A DNA stretch of 64,000 bases from Actinomycetota bacterium (GCA_021325455.1 JAJPHD010000026.1:270722-334721), one strand, 5' to 3'; shown: positions 16,524-25,284, counted from the first letter of the stretch. Notes: a model not told the origin generated them from the letters alone. Numbers and translations: made by a program.

Positions 16524-16949
16524 TCAGCCGGCGCCGGCGCCCCCCGGGGCCCATCCCCGCCAGCCGGTGATGTCGAGGGCGATGGCGGGACCGGGAGGAG
16601 GGGCCCGGCGGTACTGCTCGTACTTGCGGGCCAGGGCGGCCAGAGCCCGGTCCCGCTCCGGTCCGCGCTCCACCACCCGGCCCCGGCCGTCCACCCGTAC
16701 CCACCACAGCTCCGCCCAGTCCTCGGCGTAATGGTCGACGAGCAGGCAGGCCCTGGCCGTGGCCCGGAGGTTCTCCAGCCGCCGAAGCGACTGTGTCCTC
16801 TTGGGCTTGGCGTCCACGGCCGAGTAGATGGTCTCCCCTTCCAGCGCAAAGCAGCAGGGCACCAGGTGAGGAACCCCTTGGGCGCTCACGGTGGCCAGGC
16901 GCCCCACCCGGGCCAGGGCCAGCCGCCGGTGCATCTCGGCATCGTCCAT
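16524..16949 (-). CDS. PPOX-class F420-dependent protein (TIGR03668-like)
   Basis: A small split-barrel flavin/F420-binding protein of 141 residues. The N-terminal RLALARVGRLATVSAQGVPH and LVPCCFALEGETIYSAVDAKPKR give the typical barrel start with the cofactor-contacting strands. LVDHYAEDWAELWWVRVDGR follows. GGGAGGGG lies 4 nt before the ATG at 16949. It is probably transcribed alone, 78 nt after the dprA stop. Substrate unknown; with the LLM gene it supports an F420-using organism. Confidence 0.85.
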   Translation of the reverse strand: MDDAEMHRRLALARVGRLATVSAQGVPHLVPCCFALEGETIYSAVDAKPKRTQSLRRLENLRATARACLLVDHYAEDWAELWWVRVDGRGRVVERGPERDRALAALARKYEQYRRAPPPGPAIALDITGWRGWAPGGAGAG

Positions 16950-17027
16950 GGAACCCCTCCCTACCAGCCTGCTCGCCGCCCTGCTTCAGCTCCCCCCGGC
17001 CTGGCTCCCGCTCAGCTCGCCGGAGCC

Positions 17028-18269
17028 TCAGCCGTGGACCCCCGGCTGGCACCGCGCCCACCACCCTTCGCCTGGCCGGGCCCACCCCCACCCCTCCAGG
17101 CGGCCCAGGACGGCGGCCACCTGGGCGGGACCCAGGCCGGTGCGCCTCACCACCACATCGATGGTGGTGGGCTCGGTGCCCAGGGCGGCCCAGACGGAAC
17201 GCTCGTCACGGCCCCGCGGGCCCCGCTCCTTCCCCCCGGGGCCGGGGGGCCGGGCCCCGGGGCGGGAGGGGGATCCCGACGGTGGCCACCCGGCCTGCGG
17301 AGGCCGGAGGCCGGGGAGGCTCGCAGCGGGCCGAAGCCCGGCGCCGGGTTGCTCGAGGCTCAGGGCCACCAGGACGTCGTCCACGTCCCGGGCCGGGGGG
17401 CAGCCATCGGCCAGCAGGGAGTTGGCCCCGGCCGAGGCGGGGCTCCGGACCGATCCGGGCACGGCCAGGACAGGCCTCCCGCACCGGGCGGCCGCCTCCA
17501 CCGTCAGGAGCGAACCCCCCCTTACATGCGACTCCACCACCACCACCACGTCCCCCAGAGCAGCCAGGAGCCGGTTGCGCCAGGGGAAGCGCCAGCGCTG
17601 GGCCACCGCTCCGAGGGGGGACTCCGAAAGCAGGCTCCCCTCCGAGGCGACGCGGGCCCACAGCCGTGCATGGGAAGCGGGGTAGACGACGTCCAGGCCG
17701 GTGGCCACCACGGCGAGGGGGGGAGCGTTCCCGCCCACCAGGGCGCCCTGGTGGGCGGCACCGTCTATGCCTGCCGCCAGCCCCGATACGACGCTCACCC
17801 CGGCCCGGGCCAGGCCCGCACCCAGCTCGGCCGCCACCTCCAGGCCGTAGTGGGTGGCCGAGCGCGTGCCCACGAGGGTCACCCGCGGCCGATCCAGGGC
17901 CCCGAGGGACCCCATCGAGAACAGGATGGCGGGGGGACTGGGTGCCAAGGCGGCGGGCTCGGGGAACCCGGGGCGGCCGGCCAGGTGGACCCGGACCCCG
18001 GCCTCGGTGTACGAGCGCATCACCCGTGCCGGGTCCACCCTGCGGGCGCAGCGGGCCCAGAGCTCGTACAGGGCGGCCTCCTCCCCGCCAGCGGGGAAGA
18101 GGGGTCCCTGGCCTCGGGATGGCCCGGAGGGCCCGGGAGAGAGCCCACCGTCGCGCAACGCAGACCAGGCCTCCAGGGTCGACCTGCCCGTCAGCAGGCG
18201 CCGCAGCCGGCCGGGGGTCATCTGGGGCAGAGCGGCCAGGGCCGCCCCGTGGGCCTCTTCGGCGTCCAT
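17028..18269 (-). CDS. dprA: DNA-processing protein DprA/Smf
   Basis: Loads RecA on incoming single-stranded DNA during natural transformation. It is 413 residues. The Rossmann-type core shows VTLVGTRSATHYG, SVVSGLAAGIDGAAHQGAL, LAVVATGLDVVYP, FPWRNRLLAALGDVVVVV and GSLLTVEAAARCGRPVLAVPG. A C-terminal winged-helix segment follows (TTIDVVVRRTGLGPAQVAAV). The ATG at 18269 has AGAGGAGG 6 nt upstream. It lies 26 nt after comM, as usual in actinobacteria. The classic next gene, xerC, is about 11 kb away here. Confidence 0.94.
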   Translation of the reverse strand: MDAEEAHGAALAALPQMTPGRLRRLLTGRSTLEAWSALRDGGLSPGPSGPSRGQGPLFPAGGEEAALYELWARCARRVDPARVMRSYTEAGVRVHLAGRPGFPEPAALAPSPPAILFSMGSLGALDRPRVTLVGTRSATHYGLEVAAELGAGLARAGVSVVSGLAAGIDGAAHQGALVGGNAPPLAVVATGLDVVYPASHARLWARVASEGSLLSESPLGAVAQRWRFPWRNRLLAALGDVVVVVESHVRGGSLLTVEAAARCGRPVLAVPGSVRSPASAGANSLLADGCPPARDVDDVLVALSLEQPGAGLRPAASLPGLRPPQAGWPPSGSPSRPGARPPGPGGKERGPRGRDERSVWAALGTEPTTIDVVVRRTGLGPAQVAAVLGRLEGWGWARPGEGWWARCQPGVHG

Positions 18270-18295
18270 CGTGAACCTCCTCTCGTGAGCCCGGC

Positions 18296-19810
18296 TCAGG
18301 CCACGGCCGGCAGGATCGAGGACACCCCGACCCTCAGCTCCAGCGCCGCAGCCACGTGCTCGACCTCCACCACCTCCCCGGCCCCGGCCAGGTCGGCAAC
18401 TGTCCGGGCCACCCGGCGCACCCGGTGCAGGCCCCGGGCCGAGAGCAGGCCGGCCCGTAGCCGGCGTTCGAGAAGGCTCTCCGCCCCGGTCGACAAGGGC
18501 GCCCATCGGTCGAGCTCCCCGGCGCTCAGGCTGGAGTTAACCTTGACCCCCCGTGCCGCCGCCCGCTCCCGGGCCTGCAGGACCCGGGCGGCCACCACGC
18601 TGGTGGGCTCCCCGGGGCTGCCCCGGAGCAGGTCCTCCACGGCGGGCCGGCCGAGGGGCACCCGCAGGTCGAACCGGTCCAGCAGGGGCCCCGAGAGCCG
18701 ACGGGCGTAGCGGGCCCGGGCGGCGGGGCTGCACCGGCAGGACCCGGGCAGGTAACCCTCCCCGCAGGGACAGGGGTTCATGGCGCCGACCAGGAGGAAG
18801 CGGGCCGGGAAGGCAATGGTGGCCCGGGCCCGGCACACCCGCACGATGCCTTCCTCCAGGGGCTGGCGCAGGGCGTCCAGGACCGACGCCGGGAACTCCC
18901 CCATCTCGTCCAGGAACAGGACGCCGCCGCTCGCCAGGCTGACCTCGCCCGGGCGCATGGCCGCCGTGCCCCCGCCCACCAGTGAGGTCACCGAGGCCCC
19001 GTGGTGGGGAGCCCGGAACGGCGGGCGGGTCATGAGGCCCCCTCCCGGCCACCCCAGTCCGGCCGCGGAGTGGATCCTGCTGGCCTCCAGCGCCTCTGCG
19101 GGCGACAAGGCCGGCAGCAGGCCCGGGAGCCGGCGAGCCAGCATGGTCTTGCCCGCGCCGGGGGGGCCGATGAGGAGCAGGTGGTGGGCTCCGGCGGCAG
19201 CCACCTCGAGAGCCCACCGGCCGATCCTTTGCCCCTTTACCTCGGCCAGGTCGGGCTCAGGCCGAGCCGGTCCAGGCGGTCGGGCCCTGGCGGGTGCCGC
19301 CCAGCGCCCCCGACCGCTCAGGGCGGCGACCAGGCCGGCCAGGTCGTCGACGGCGCGAACAGCCGGGCCTCCCACCAGCCCCGCCTGGCCAGCGGCCGCC
19401 GAGGGCACGACCAGTGCCGCCGCCTGGACGGCGGCGGCCATGGGCACCATCCCCGGCACGGGCCGGACCGAGCCATCGAGGCCCAGCTCCCCGATGAAGC
19501 CGCAGCCGGCCACGGCGGCAGGTGGCAGCTGGCCGTCAGCGACGAGGAGGCCGACGGCGATGGGCAGGTCCAGGCCGGGTCCCCCTTTGCGCTCTCCTGA
19601 GGGGGCCAGGTTGACGGTCACCCGCCGGGACGGGAACCGCAGCCCGCTCGAGAGGAACGCCGCTCTCACCCTGTCCCGGGACTCTCGGCAGGCAGCATCG
19701 GGCAGCCCCACAACGGTGAAGGAAGGCAGCCCGTTGCCGACGTGGACCTCCACGCAGACCGGCCTGCCCTCCACGCCGAGCAGGCTGGCCGAGGCGATGG
19801 TGGCGATCAC
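18296..19810 (-). CDS. comM: YifB/ComM-type Mg-chelatase-like AAA+ ATPase
   Basis: ComM is a hexameric helicase that promotes branch migration in transformation. It is 504 residues. The N-terminal ChlI-like domain includes VEVHVGNGLPSFTVVGLPD. Walker A is GPPGAGKTML, Walker B is GGVLFLDEMGEF, and MNPCPCGEGY is the Cys-containing insert of this family, followed by LLDRFDLRVPL. The GTG at 19810 follows GGGAGG by 5 nt; the longer frame upstream is low-complexity. It is directly upstream of dprA. A strong hairpin lies in its leader at 19842-19866. Confidence 0.94.
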   Translation of the reverse strand: MIATIASASLLGVEGRPVCVEVHVGNGLPSFTVVGLPDAACRESRDRVRAAFLSSGLRFPSRRVTVNLAPSGERKGGPGLDLPIAVGLLVADGQLPPAAVAGCGFIGELGLDGSVRPVPGMVPMAAAVQAAALVVPSAAAGQAGLVGGPAVRAVDDLAGLVAALSGRGRWAAPARARPPGPARPEPDLAEVKGQRIGRWALEVAAAGAHHLLLIGPPGAGKTMLARRLPGLLPALSPAEALEASRIHSAAGLGWPGGGLMTRPPFRAPHHGASVTSLVGGGTAAMRPGEVSLASGGVLFLDEMGEFPASVLDALRQPLEEGIVRVCRARATIAFPARFLLVGAMNPCPCGEGYLPGSCRCSPAARARYARRLSGPLLDRFDLRVPLGRPAVEDLLRGSPGEPTSVVAARVLQARERAAARGVKVNSSLSAGELDRWAPLSTGAESLLERRLRAGLLSARGLHRVRRVARTVADLAGAGEVVEVEHVAAALELRVGVSSILPAVA

Positions 19811-19823
19811 GGCACCTCCCCTT

Positions 19824-19834
19824 GGAACGGTTCC
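19824..19834. promoter_or_regulatory. Short palindrome just upstream of comM
   Basis: GGAACGGTTCC is an 11-bp palindrome with a one-base centre, 14 nt before the comM GTG. It could be an operator or part of the leader fold. Tentative. Confidence 0.25.
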
Positions 19835-19841
19835 TCGAAGA

Positions 19842-19866
19842 GGTCCGGCGCCATGGGCGCCGGACC
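19842..19866 (-). promoter_or_regulatory. Strong hairpin in the comM leader
   Basis: GGTCCGGCGCC and GGCGCCGGACC form a perfect 11-bp stem around a 3-nt loop, 31-56 nt before the comM start. No T tract follows in either direction. It may be an attenuator-like structure for comM-dprA, or the end of transcription from upstream. The remainder of the 118-bp divergent gap shows no clear promoter. Confidence 0.45.
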
Positions 19867-19928
19867 CGGGGGGCGATGGGTGGTGCCAGCCGGCCCGACG
19901 ACGGCTGCTCCCAGGATAGGCCCCGCCT

Positions 19929-20753
19929 GTGACGGCCACCCCTAACCTCCCCTTTGTGATCAGGAGGTGGCCCCGTCGCTCCCGCCCGCAGGGCCGGAGC
20001 GGGGACGCCGCCCCCGAGCGGGTGCGGGGAAGGCCGCCCTCCGCCAACGGGGCTTCCTCCTTCCACCTGTGGTGGGACCTGCCCCCGGGGCGCTGGAGGC
20101 GATTCGAGGTGTCCCTGGAGGTGCTCCGTCCACCCACGGTGGACCGGCTCTACTTCTGGGCCCTCCAGGCCAGCTTCCATGACGGGCAGCGGCCCCGCGG
20201 TGCCGGCCACACCGGGCTCCAGTGGTGCCCAGGGCCCGGGGGGGCCCGCCGGGCCGTGAACTGGGGTGGCTACCAGGACCCCGCCGACGGCGGTGGCGAG
20301 CTGGACGGGACCGAGCCCCTGCTCCCCTCCCTCGACGGGAACCCCAACACCTGCCGGTACGACTGGCAGCCCGGACGCCCCTACCGCTTGGCCATCAGCC
20401 CGTCCCCCGGCGCCGGGTGGAGGGCCACGATCACCGACGAGGTGACGGGCGCCCTCACACCGGTGAGGGACCTGCAGGCTCCGGGCCCCTGGCTGGCCAG
20501 CCCGGTCGTGTGGTCCGAGGTCTTCGCCGATTGCGACCATCCCAGCGTGGCGGTGCGCTGGTCCCGGCCCCTGGCCGGGGGGGAGGGCGGAGAGGAGGTG
20601 GCGCCGGCGGCCATGACCGTCACCTACCAGGAGCACGCCCAGGGGGGATGCACGAACACCTCCGTTGCCGTCGACCAGGTGGGGGTGGTGCAGGCCACGG
20701 CCGTCCCCCGGTCCGTGCCTCACGGAGCGGTCCTCACCCTGCCTGCCCCGTGA
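19929..20753 (+). CDS. Conserved hypothetical protein, beta-rich, unknown function
   Basis: A 274-residue protein I cannot name. It lacks a signal peptide and membrane helices. It is rich in Trp and aromatic residues: FHLWWDLPPGRW, LYFWALQASFHDG, AVNWGGYQD, NPNTCRYDWQPGRPYRL, and VVWSEVFADCDHPSVAVRW. The regular spacing suggests a beta-sandwich such as a carbohydrate-binding or lectin-like fold, which is inference. The GTG at 19929 is the first plausible start. It sits with the next small gene on the plus strand between comM and yraN, breaking the usual DUF2469-yraN-comM order. Confidence 0.65.
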   Translation: MTATPNLPFVIRRWPRRSRPQGRSGDAAPERVRGRPPSANGASSFHLWWDLPPGRWRRFEVSLEVLRPPTVDRLYFWALQASFHDGQRPRGAGHTGLQWCPGPGGARRAVNWGGYQDPADGGGELDGTEPLLPSLDGNPNTCRYDWQPGRPYRLAISPSPGAGWRATITDEVTGALTPVRDLQAPGPWLASPVVWSEVFADCDHPSVAVRWSRPLAGGEGGEEVAPAAMTVTYQEHAQGGCTNTSVAVDQVGVVQATAVPRSVPHGAVLTLPAP

Positions 20754-20791
20754 CGGCACGGGCACGGGCCGGATCGAGGAGGATGGTCGGC

Positions 20792-21067
20792 GTGGACGGC
20801 AGCCTTCCCGTGGACCCCCTCACCGGCTCACCGGCCGAGGTGAGGACTGTCCAGCCCTACCAGGCCACCAAGCGTTACCTCTGCCCGGGCTGCAACCAGG
20901 ACCTCGAGCCGGGCACGGGCCACGTCGTGGTGGTCCCCCGGGGGGCTCCCGATCTCCGCCGCCACTGGCACCGGCCCTGCTGGGAGCACAGGCAGCGGCG
21001 CCGGCCCGGGCGGGCCCGGGCCCAGCCCGTGAACCGCCGCCGAGGCCAGCCGCCCGGCCCTCGGTGA
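20792..21067 (+). CDS. Small zinc-ribbon-like protein
   Basis: A 91-residue protein. The segment TKRYLCPGCNQDLEPGTGH and the following VVVVPRGAPDLRRHWHRPCW give Cys-x2-Cys, later His residues and a Cys that could bind zinc. Similar short proteins are common in actinobacteria, often mislabelled as ATP/GTP-binding, and their function is unknown. GAGGAGG at 20776-20782 is adjacent to an ATG (20783) but at proper spacing for the GTG at 20792, so I chose the latter. The C-terminus is Arg/Pro-rich. It is probably co-transcribed with the gene at 19929. Confidence 0.7.
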   Translation: MDGSLPVDPLTGSPAEVRTVQPYQATKRYLCPGCNQDLEPGTGHVVVVPRGAPDLRRHWHRPCWEHRQRRRPGRARAQPVNRRRGQPPGPR

Positions 21068-21097
21068 GGCAGGGCCCCCCGATCCGCCAAGCCCTCT

Positions 21098-21448
21098 CTA
21101 GAAGGCCTCCTCCACCACCTCCAAGCGGCCATCCAGCACGCCGGCCACATCGAAGCGCACGTCACCGCCGGGCAGCGCCGTCTCCGCCAGCCAGCGGGCC
21201 GCCAACCGCCGCAAGCGGGCCCGCTTGCGTGCCGTCACCGCCTCGGCGGGCAGGCCGAAGGCCTCGGTGGCCCGGGTCTTCACCTCGCAGAACACATAGG
21301 TCCGGCCCCGGGCCAGGACGAGGTCGATCTCACCCTCCCGGCAGCGCCAGTTCCGGGCCAGCACCCGGTACCCCCGGGCCTCGTACCACTCCGCCGCCAT
21401 GGCCTCGCCCCGGGACCCCAGGGCCCGGCGGGGATCGGGAGCCCCCAC
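21098..21448 (-). CDS. YraN/UPF0102 family nuclease-fold protein
   Basis: A 116-residue protein with an endonuclease-like fold and uncertain role. The family pattern is visible: GEAMAAEWYEARGYRVLARNWRC in two parts, REGEIDLVLARG with the Glu and Asp, and VFCEVKTRATEAFG with the Glu-x-Lys. It starts at a GTG one nucleotide after the DUF2469 stop. DUF2469-yraN-comM-dprA is the usual actinobacterial order, but two plus-strand genes separate yraN from comM here. Confidence 0.92.
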   Translation of the reverse strand: MGAPDPRRALGSRGEAMAAEWYEARGYRVLARNWRCREGEIDLVLARGRTYVFCEVKTRATEAFGLPAEAVTARKRARLRRLAARWLAETALPGGDVRFDVAGVLDGRLEVVEEAF

Positions 21449-21449
21449 C

Positions 21450-21743
21450 TCACAGCTCCTTCTCGGGCAGCTCCTCGATGTTCACATCTCGGCAGGTCAC
21501 CACCTTCACCGAGGTGACGAACCGGGCCGGGCGGTACATGTCCCAAACCCAGGCATCCTCCAACTTGACCTCGTACCACGCCCCCGTGCCCTCTCCCCGG
21601 CGGTCCAGCTGGACCCGGTTGGCGAGGTAGAAGCGCCGCTCGGTCTCCACGACGTAGCGGAACATGGGCAGGACGGCCCGGTACTCCTGGAACAGCGCCA
21701 GCTCGATCTCGGTCTCGTAGCGCTCGAGATCCTCGGCGCTCAT
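21450..21743 (-). CDS. DUF2469 family protein
   Basis: A 97-residue actinobacterial conserved protein of unknown function. The start MSAEDLERYETEIELALFQEY and the later LYEVKLEDAW-like YEVKLEDAWVWDMYRP are characteristic. It is always found near rnhB and yraN, but rnhB is missing here. A TACAGT box on the minus strand at 21830-21835 is a candidate -10 for this gene and yraN. A strong AGGAGGAGG lies about 26 nt before the ATG, farther than ideal. Confidence 0.9.
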   Translation of the reverse strand: MSAEDLERYETEIELALFQEYRAVLPMFRYVVETERRFYLANRVQLDRRGEGTGAWYEVKLEDAWVWDMYRPARFVTSVKVVTCRDVNIEELPEKEL

Positions 21744-21907
21744 GGCCTCGTGCTCATCGCGGCACGGCTCGTTCGCCTCCTCCTGACCGCCCTGGGTCCG
21801 GCCCCTGCCAGCTGGGCTGCCCACAACTGTAGGCGCAGCTCGCCGCCGGCACCGCCCCGCCCACCCGGCCGGTGGAGGAGGCGTCCGACAGGACGGCCTG
21901 CGGCGGG

Positions 21908-24037
21908 TCAGGCCAGCGGCCAGGCTCCGCCCCGCCCCCGGGCGGGACCAGGCCGCCCGGGCCACCACAGCCGGTCCCCCAGGTCGATGGCCAGGGCGGG
22001 GACGAGGGCCGAGCGCACGAGAAGGGTGTCCACGAGGACCCCGAAGGCCACCAGGAAGCCGACCTCGGCCAGGGCGACCAGGGGGAGGATGCCCAGCACG
22101 GCGAAGGTGGCGGCCAGGACCACCCCGGCCGAGGTGATCACTCCCCCGGTGACGGCCAGCCCCCGGACCACCCCCACCTGGGCCCCCCGGCGAGCTTCTT
22201 CCCTGACCCGGGTCATGAGGAAGACGTTGTAGTCCACCCCCAGGGCGACGAGGAACACGAAGCCGAAGATGGGTACCGACGGGTCGAAGCCCGCCACCGA
22301 GAGGATGAGGCGGAACACCACCGAGGTGATGCCAAGGGCGGCCACGTAGGAGAGCAGCACGCTGGCCACCAGGACCACGGGGGCCATGAGGGACCGGAGG
22401 AGCAGGCCCAGCATCAGGAGCACGACGGCGCACACGACCGGGATTATCACCAGGCGGTCGCGGCCGGCGGCCCTGCTCAGGTCGACATTGGTGGCCGTCT
22501 CCCCCCCCACGAGCACCCGGTCTCCGGCCCGGGCGTGCAGCCGTTGGCGCAGCACGCCCAGGGTGTGCTCGGCCGCCGGGCTGACCGGATCGGCCGACAG
22601 CACGGCGTCGAAGAGCCGGGCTCGGCCCAGCTTCTCCGGGGGGGTGACGCCCGCCACCCCCGGCGTGGCACGGGCCGCGGCCAGGGCGGCCTCGAGACGG
22701 CCACCGGGGAGGACCAGGACCACGGCGGGAGCCGACGACCCGGCCGGGAAGTTCGCGTCCAGGATCCGCTGGGCGGCCACCGACCCCACGGGCCTGGTGA
22801 ACCCGTCCTGCTGGCTGAGCCCGCCGCGGTAGGACACGAGCCCTATGGAGCACAAGGCCAGGAGCACGACCAGTCCCCCCCAAACCGCCCGGGGCCGGCG
22901 CAGGAGCGACCGGCCCAGGCGACCGAACACGCCGGGCTCCTCGGGCAGACCGTCGCCCGGTCGGGGCACGAAGGGCCAGAAGGCCCGCCGTCCCGTGGCG
23001 AGCAGCAATGCGGGCAGGAAGACCAGCTGAGCGGCCAGGGCGCACAGGATGCCGCCGGCACAAGCGGGGCCGAGGGCGGCCACGTCGTTGAGACGGGCCA
23101 GCGTGAGGCACACCAGGGCGAGGATGACGGTGAGGCCGGAGACGGCGATGGCCGGCCCCGCCCGCCGCAGGGCGACGGCCATGGCCTCATGGGGGTCCTG
23201 ATGGCGGCGCAGCTCCTCCCGGTACCGGGCGACAAGCAGAAGGCCGTAGTCGGTCCCGGCCCCGAACACCAACACGGTGAGGATGCCGACCGTCATGCCA
23301 TTGACGACGAAGCCGGAGCTCGCCAGGCCGTAGGCCACCCCCTCCGACCAGCCTGCCGCCAGGCCGACGGAGACCAGAGGGAGAAGCCACAGGAAGGGGC
23401 TGCGGTAGGTGAGGAGGAGCAGGACCGCCACGACCACCACCGTCACGACCAGCAGCCTGCCGTTGATGCCGGCGAAGGCCCCCACGGCGTCGGTGGCCGA
23501 GCCCGCCGGCCCCCCGACGGCCACCTCCAGGCGGGCGGAAGGGGAGGAGGTGGCTGGGACGGCGGTCCCCCTCACCAGGAGACGGATGGTCTTGACGTCT
23601 CTCACCAGCACCTTCTGGGGGGTCGATGCCGCTATGGGCACCGTGAACAGGGCGGCCTCGCCCGAGGTCGAAACCCTGAGGGGGGTGGGCCGGCCCGTTC
23701 CGGCCAACCGGTGGCGGGCGATGACGGCCCGGGCGGTCTGGATGGCACGCCGGTCGGAGGGGCGCAGCCCTCCGCGGCGCTCGTACACCACCACCGCCGG
23801 GCTGCTGGCCCGGCCGTGGGCCTCCTCGTAGCGCAGCACCCTCGTCGAGGCGACCCCGGAGGGCAGGAAGCTCTGGGGGGAGTTGGACTCGAGGGACCCG
23901 AGTTGGCCGGCCAGGGGGGAGACGGCAACGAGGACGAGCATCCCGAGAGCGAGCACGGCCCACTTGGAGCGCCTGCCCGTCACCAGGCGGAGGTAGGCTC
24001 GGGCGGGACGGCGGTACAGTTCCTGCAGTATGGTCAC
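21908..24037 (-). CDS. MMPL/RND family transporter
   Basis: A proton-driven exporter of the MmpL type, which in actinobacteria moves lipids, siderophores or drugs. It is 709 residues with about 12 membrane helices in two halves. Each half is a helix, a large extracytoplasmic loop, then five helices. FGAGTDYGLLLVARYREEL and FLVALGVDYNVFLMTRVREE are the paired motifs with the Asp-Tyr proton-relay residues. The GTG start at 24037 is 46 nt from the divergent tetR start. A palindromic operator lies between, so TetR control is likely. Substrate unknown. Confidence 0.92.
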   Translation of the reverse strand: MTILQELYRRPARAYLRLVTGRRSKWAVLALGMLVLVAVSPLAGQLGSLESNSPQSFLPSGVASTRVLRYEEAHGRASSPAVVVYERRGGLRPSDRRAIQTARAVIARHRLAGTGRPTPLRVSTSGEAALFTVPIAASTPQKVLVRDVKTIRLLVRGTAVPATSSPSARLEVAVGGPAGSATDAVGAFAGINGRLLVVTVVVVAVLLLLTYRSPFLWLLPLVSVGLAAGWSEGVAYGLASSGFVVNGMTVGILTVLVFGAGTDYGLLLVARYREELRRHQDPHEAMAVALRRAGPAIAVSGLTVILALVCLTLARLNDVAALGPACAGGILCALAAQLVFLPALLLATGRRAFWPFVPRPGDGLPEEPGVFGRLGRSLLRRPRAVWGGLVVLLALCSIGLVSYRGGLSQQDGFTRPVGSVAAQRILDANFPAGSSAPAVVLVLPGGRLEAALAAARATPGVAGVTPPEKLGRARLFDAVLSADPVSPAAEHTLGVLRQRLHARAGDRVLVGGETATNVDLSRAAGRDRLVIIPVVCAVVLLMLGLLLRSLMAPVVLVASVLLSYVAALGITSVVFRLILSVAGFDPSVPIFGFVFLVALGVDYNVFLMTRVREEARRGAQVGVVRGLAVTGGVITSAGVVLAATFAVLGILPLVALAEVGFLVAFGVLVDTLLVRSALVPALAIDLGDRLWWPGRPGPARGRGGAWPLA

Positions 24038-24049
24038 GGTCCTTACAGT

Positions 24050-24067
24050 GTGTCAAGCCATTGACAC
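24050..24067. promoter_or_regulatory. TetR-type operator between mmpL and tetR
   Basis: GTGTCAA-GCCA-TTGACAC is a perfect inverted repeat with 7-bp arms. Two further bases match on each side after one mismatch. It lies in the 45-bp gap between the divergent genes. Each arm contains TTGACA, read outward on its strand, so binding would cover both promoters. Confidence 0.75.
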
Positions 24068-24082
24068 TCTGTCCAGCACCAG

Positions 24083-24691
24083 GTGAGCGGAAGCCGGTGG
24101 GAGGAGGTGGTCTCGGCTCACCGGGCCGACCAGCGCGACCACATACTGGACGCCGCCCTCCGCCTGCTCTCGGAGCGGGGCATGGCCGGGCTCTCCATGT
24201 CGTCCCTGGCCCAGGAGGCAGGGACGTCCAGGGCTACCCTCTACCACTACTTCCCCGACATCGAGTCCGTACTGGTGGCCTGGGTCGGGCGGGAGGTGGA
24301 GCGCTCGGTACGCCAGCTCCTGGCCGAGGCGGGCGGCATCACCGACCCCTGGAACCGTCTCGCCCACCTGGTACGGGCCCAGTGTGGCCTGTTCGCCAGC
24401 CAGGAGCACCGCCTCGGAGCCGAGCACCTCGAGTCGGAGGCCGTCTCCCCGGCGGTGCGCGCCGAGGTGAGCGCCCGGATGGCCCCCTTGCGGGACCTGC
24501 TGGCCCGGACCCTGGCCGAGGCAGCCGCCCGCGGCTCGGCCCGCCCCGGGATCTCTCCCGAGCTGGCCGCCGACCTGGTTCTCGGCATGCTGGGGGCCTT
24601 GCGCCGCCATCTCGTGGCCGGCCACCTGGGCACCGAGGAGGCGGCGGCAGCAGCGCTGGGCCTCCTGCGCCAAGGGTGGTTCCCGCCGTGA
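24083..24691 (+). CDS. TetR family repressor
   Basis: A one-component regulator of 202 residues. The N-terminal helix-turn-helix is ILDAALRLLSERGMAGLS then MSSLAQEAGTSRATLYHYF, a textbook TetR domain. The C-terminal ligand domain is helical and Ala-rich. It is divergent from the MMPL exporter with a palindrome between, so it most likely represses the exporter and itself. The GTG at 24083 is the first start; a GTG near 24107 directly after GGAGGAG is an alternative. Confidence 0.92.
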   Translation: MSGSRWEEVVSAHRADQRDHILDAALRLLSERGMAGLSMSSLAQEAGTSRATLYHYFPDIESVLVAWVGREVERSVRQLLAEAGGITDPWNRLAHLVRAQCGLFASQEHRLGAEHLESEAVSPAVRAEVSARMAPLRDLLARTLAEAAARGSARPGISPELAADLVLGMLGALRRHLVAGHLGTEEAAAAALGLLRQGWFPP

Positions 24692-24770
24692 CCGCCGGCA
24701 TTTCCCGGGGGCCCATCCCGGGCCCTGGACGGGCCCGCGCCGGGCAGGGGCGCCAGGAGGAGGAGCAAGG

Positions 24771-25262
24771 GTGAGACCAGCACCGTCGGCCGTCCTGGGG
24801 GCAGGTGGGTCGTTGGCGGCGGCGGCCGTCGGGGGCCTGGGTGCCCGCCGGGCCGGGCCGGTCTATGCCGCCTTGGCCAAGCCGGCCTGGGCCCCCCCGG
24901 CGGAAGCCTTCGGGCCGGTGTGGACGGCACTGTACGGGGCCATGGCGGTGGCTGCCTACCGCCTCGCCCGGCGCTCGGCGCGGGTAGCTCTCGGCCTCCA
25001 CGCCGCCCAGCTGGCCCTCAACGCCGCCTGGCCCCTGGCCTTCTTCTCCGCCCGCGACAAGCGCCTGTCCCTCTCGGTGATCGTGGCCTTGGACCTGCTG
25101 GTCGGCGCCGAGGTGGTGGCCGCCGCCCGGGAGGACGCCGTGGCCGGGTCGCTGCTGGTCCCCTACCTGGCCTGGTGCCTGTTCGCCACCGCCCTGAACG
25201 CTGCCGTCGGCCGTCCCCCGGGGCCCCCTTCTCGCCCCCGGGCCCGGCTCCCTCGGGGCTGA
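24771..25262 (+). CDS. TspO/MBR family membrane protein
   Basis: TspO proteins bind porphyrins and other hydrophobic ligands and have five membrane helices. It is 163 residues. The family markers are YAALAKPAWAPPAEAFGPVW, LYGAMAVAAYRL, AQLALNAAWPLAFF and the C-terminal LVPYLAWCLFATALN. AGGAGGAGG about 8 nt before the GTG at 24771 supports the start. It lies 79 nt after tetR on the same strand and may be co-transcribed with it. The C-terminal tail is Pro/Arg-rich. Confidence 0.9.
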   Translation: MRPAPSAVLGAGGSLAAAAVGGLGARRAGPVYAALAKPAWAPPAEAFGPVWTALYGAMAVAAYRLARRSARVALGLHAAQLALNAAWPLAFFSARDKRLSLSVIVALDLLVGAEVVAAAREDAVAGSLLVPYLAWCLFATALNAAVGRPPGPPSRPRARLPRG

Positions 25263-25284
25263 GGCTGGAGGTCGTTCGGGGCCG

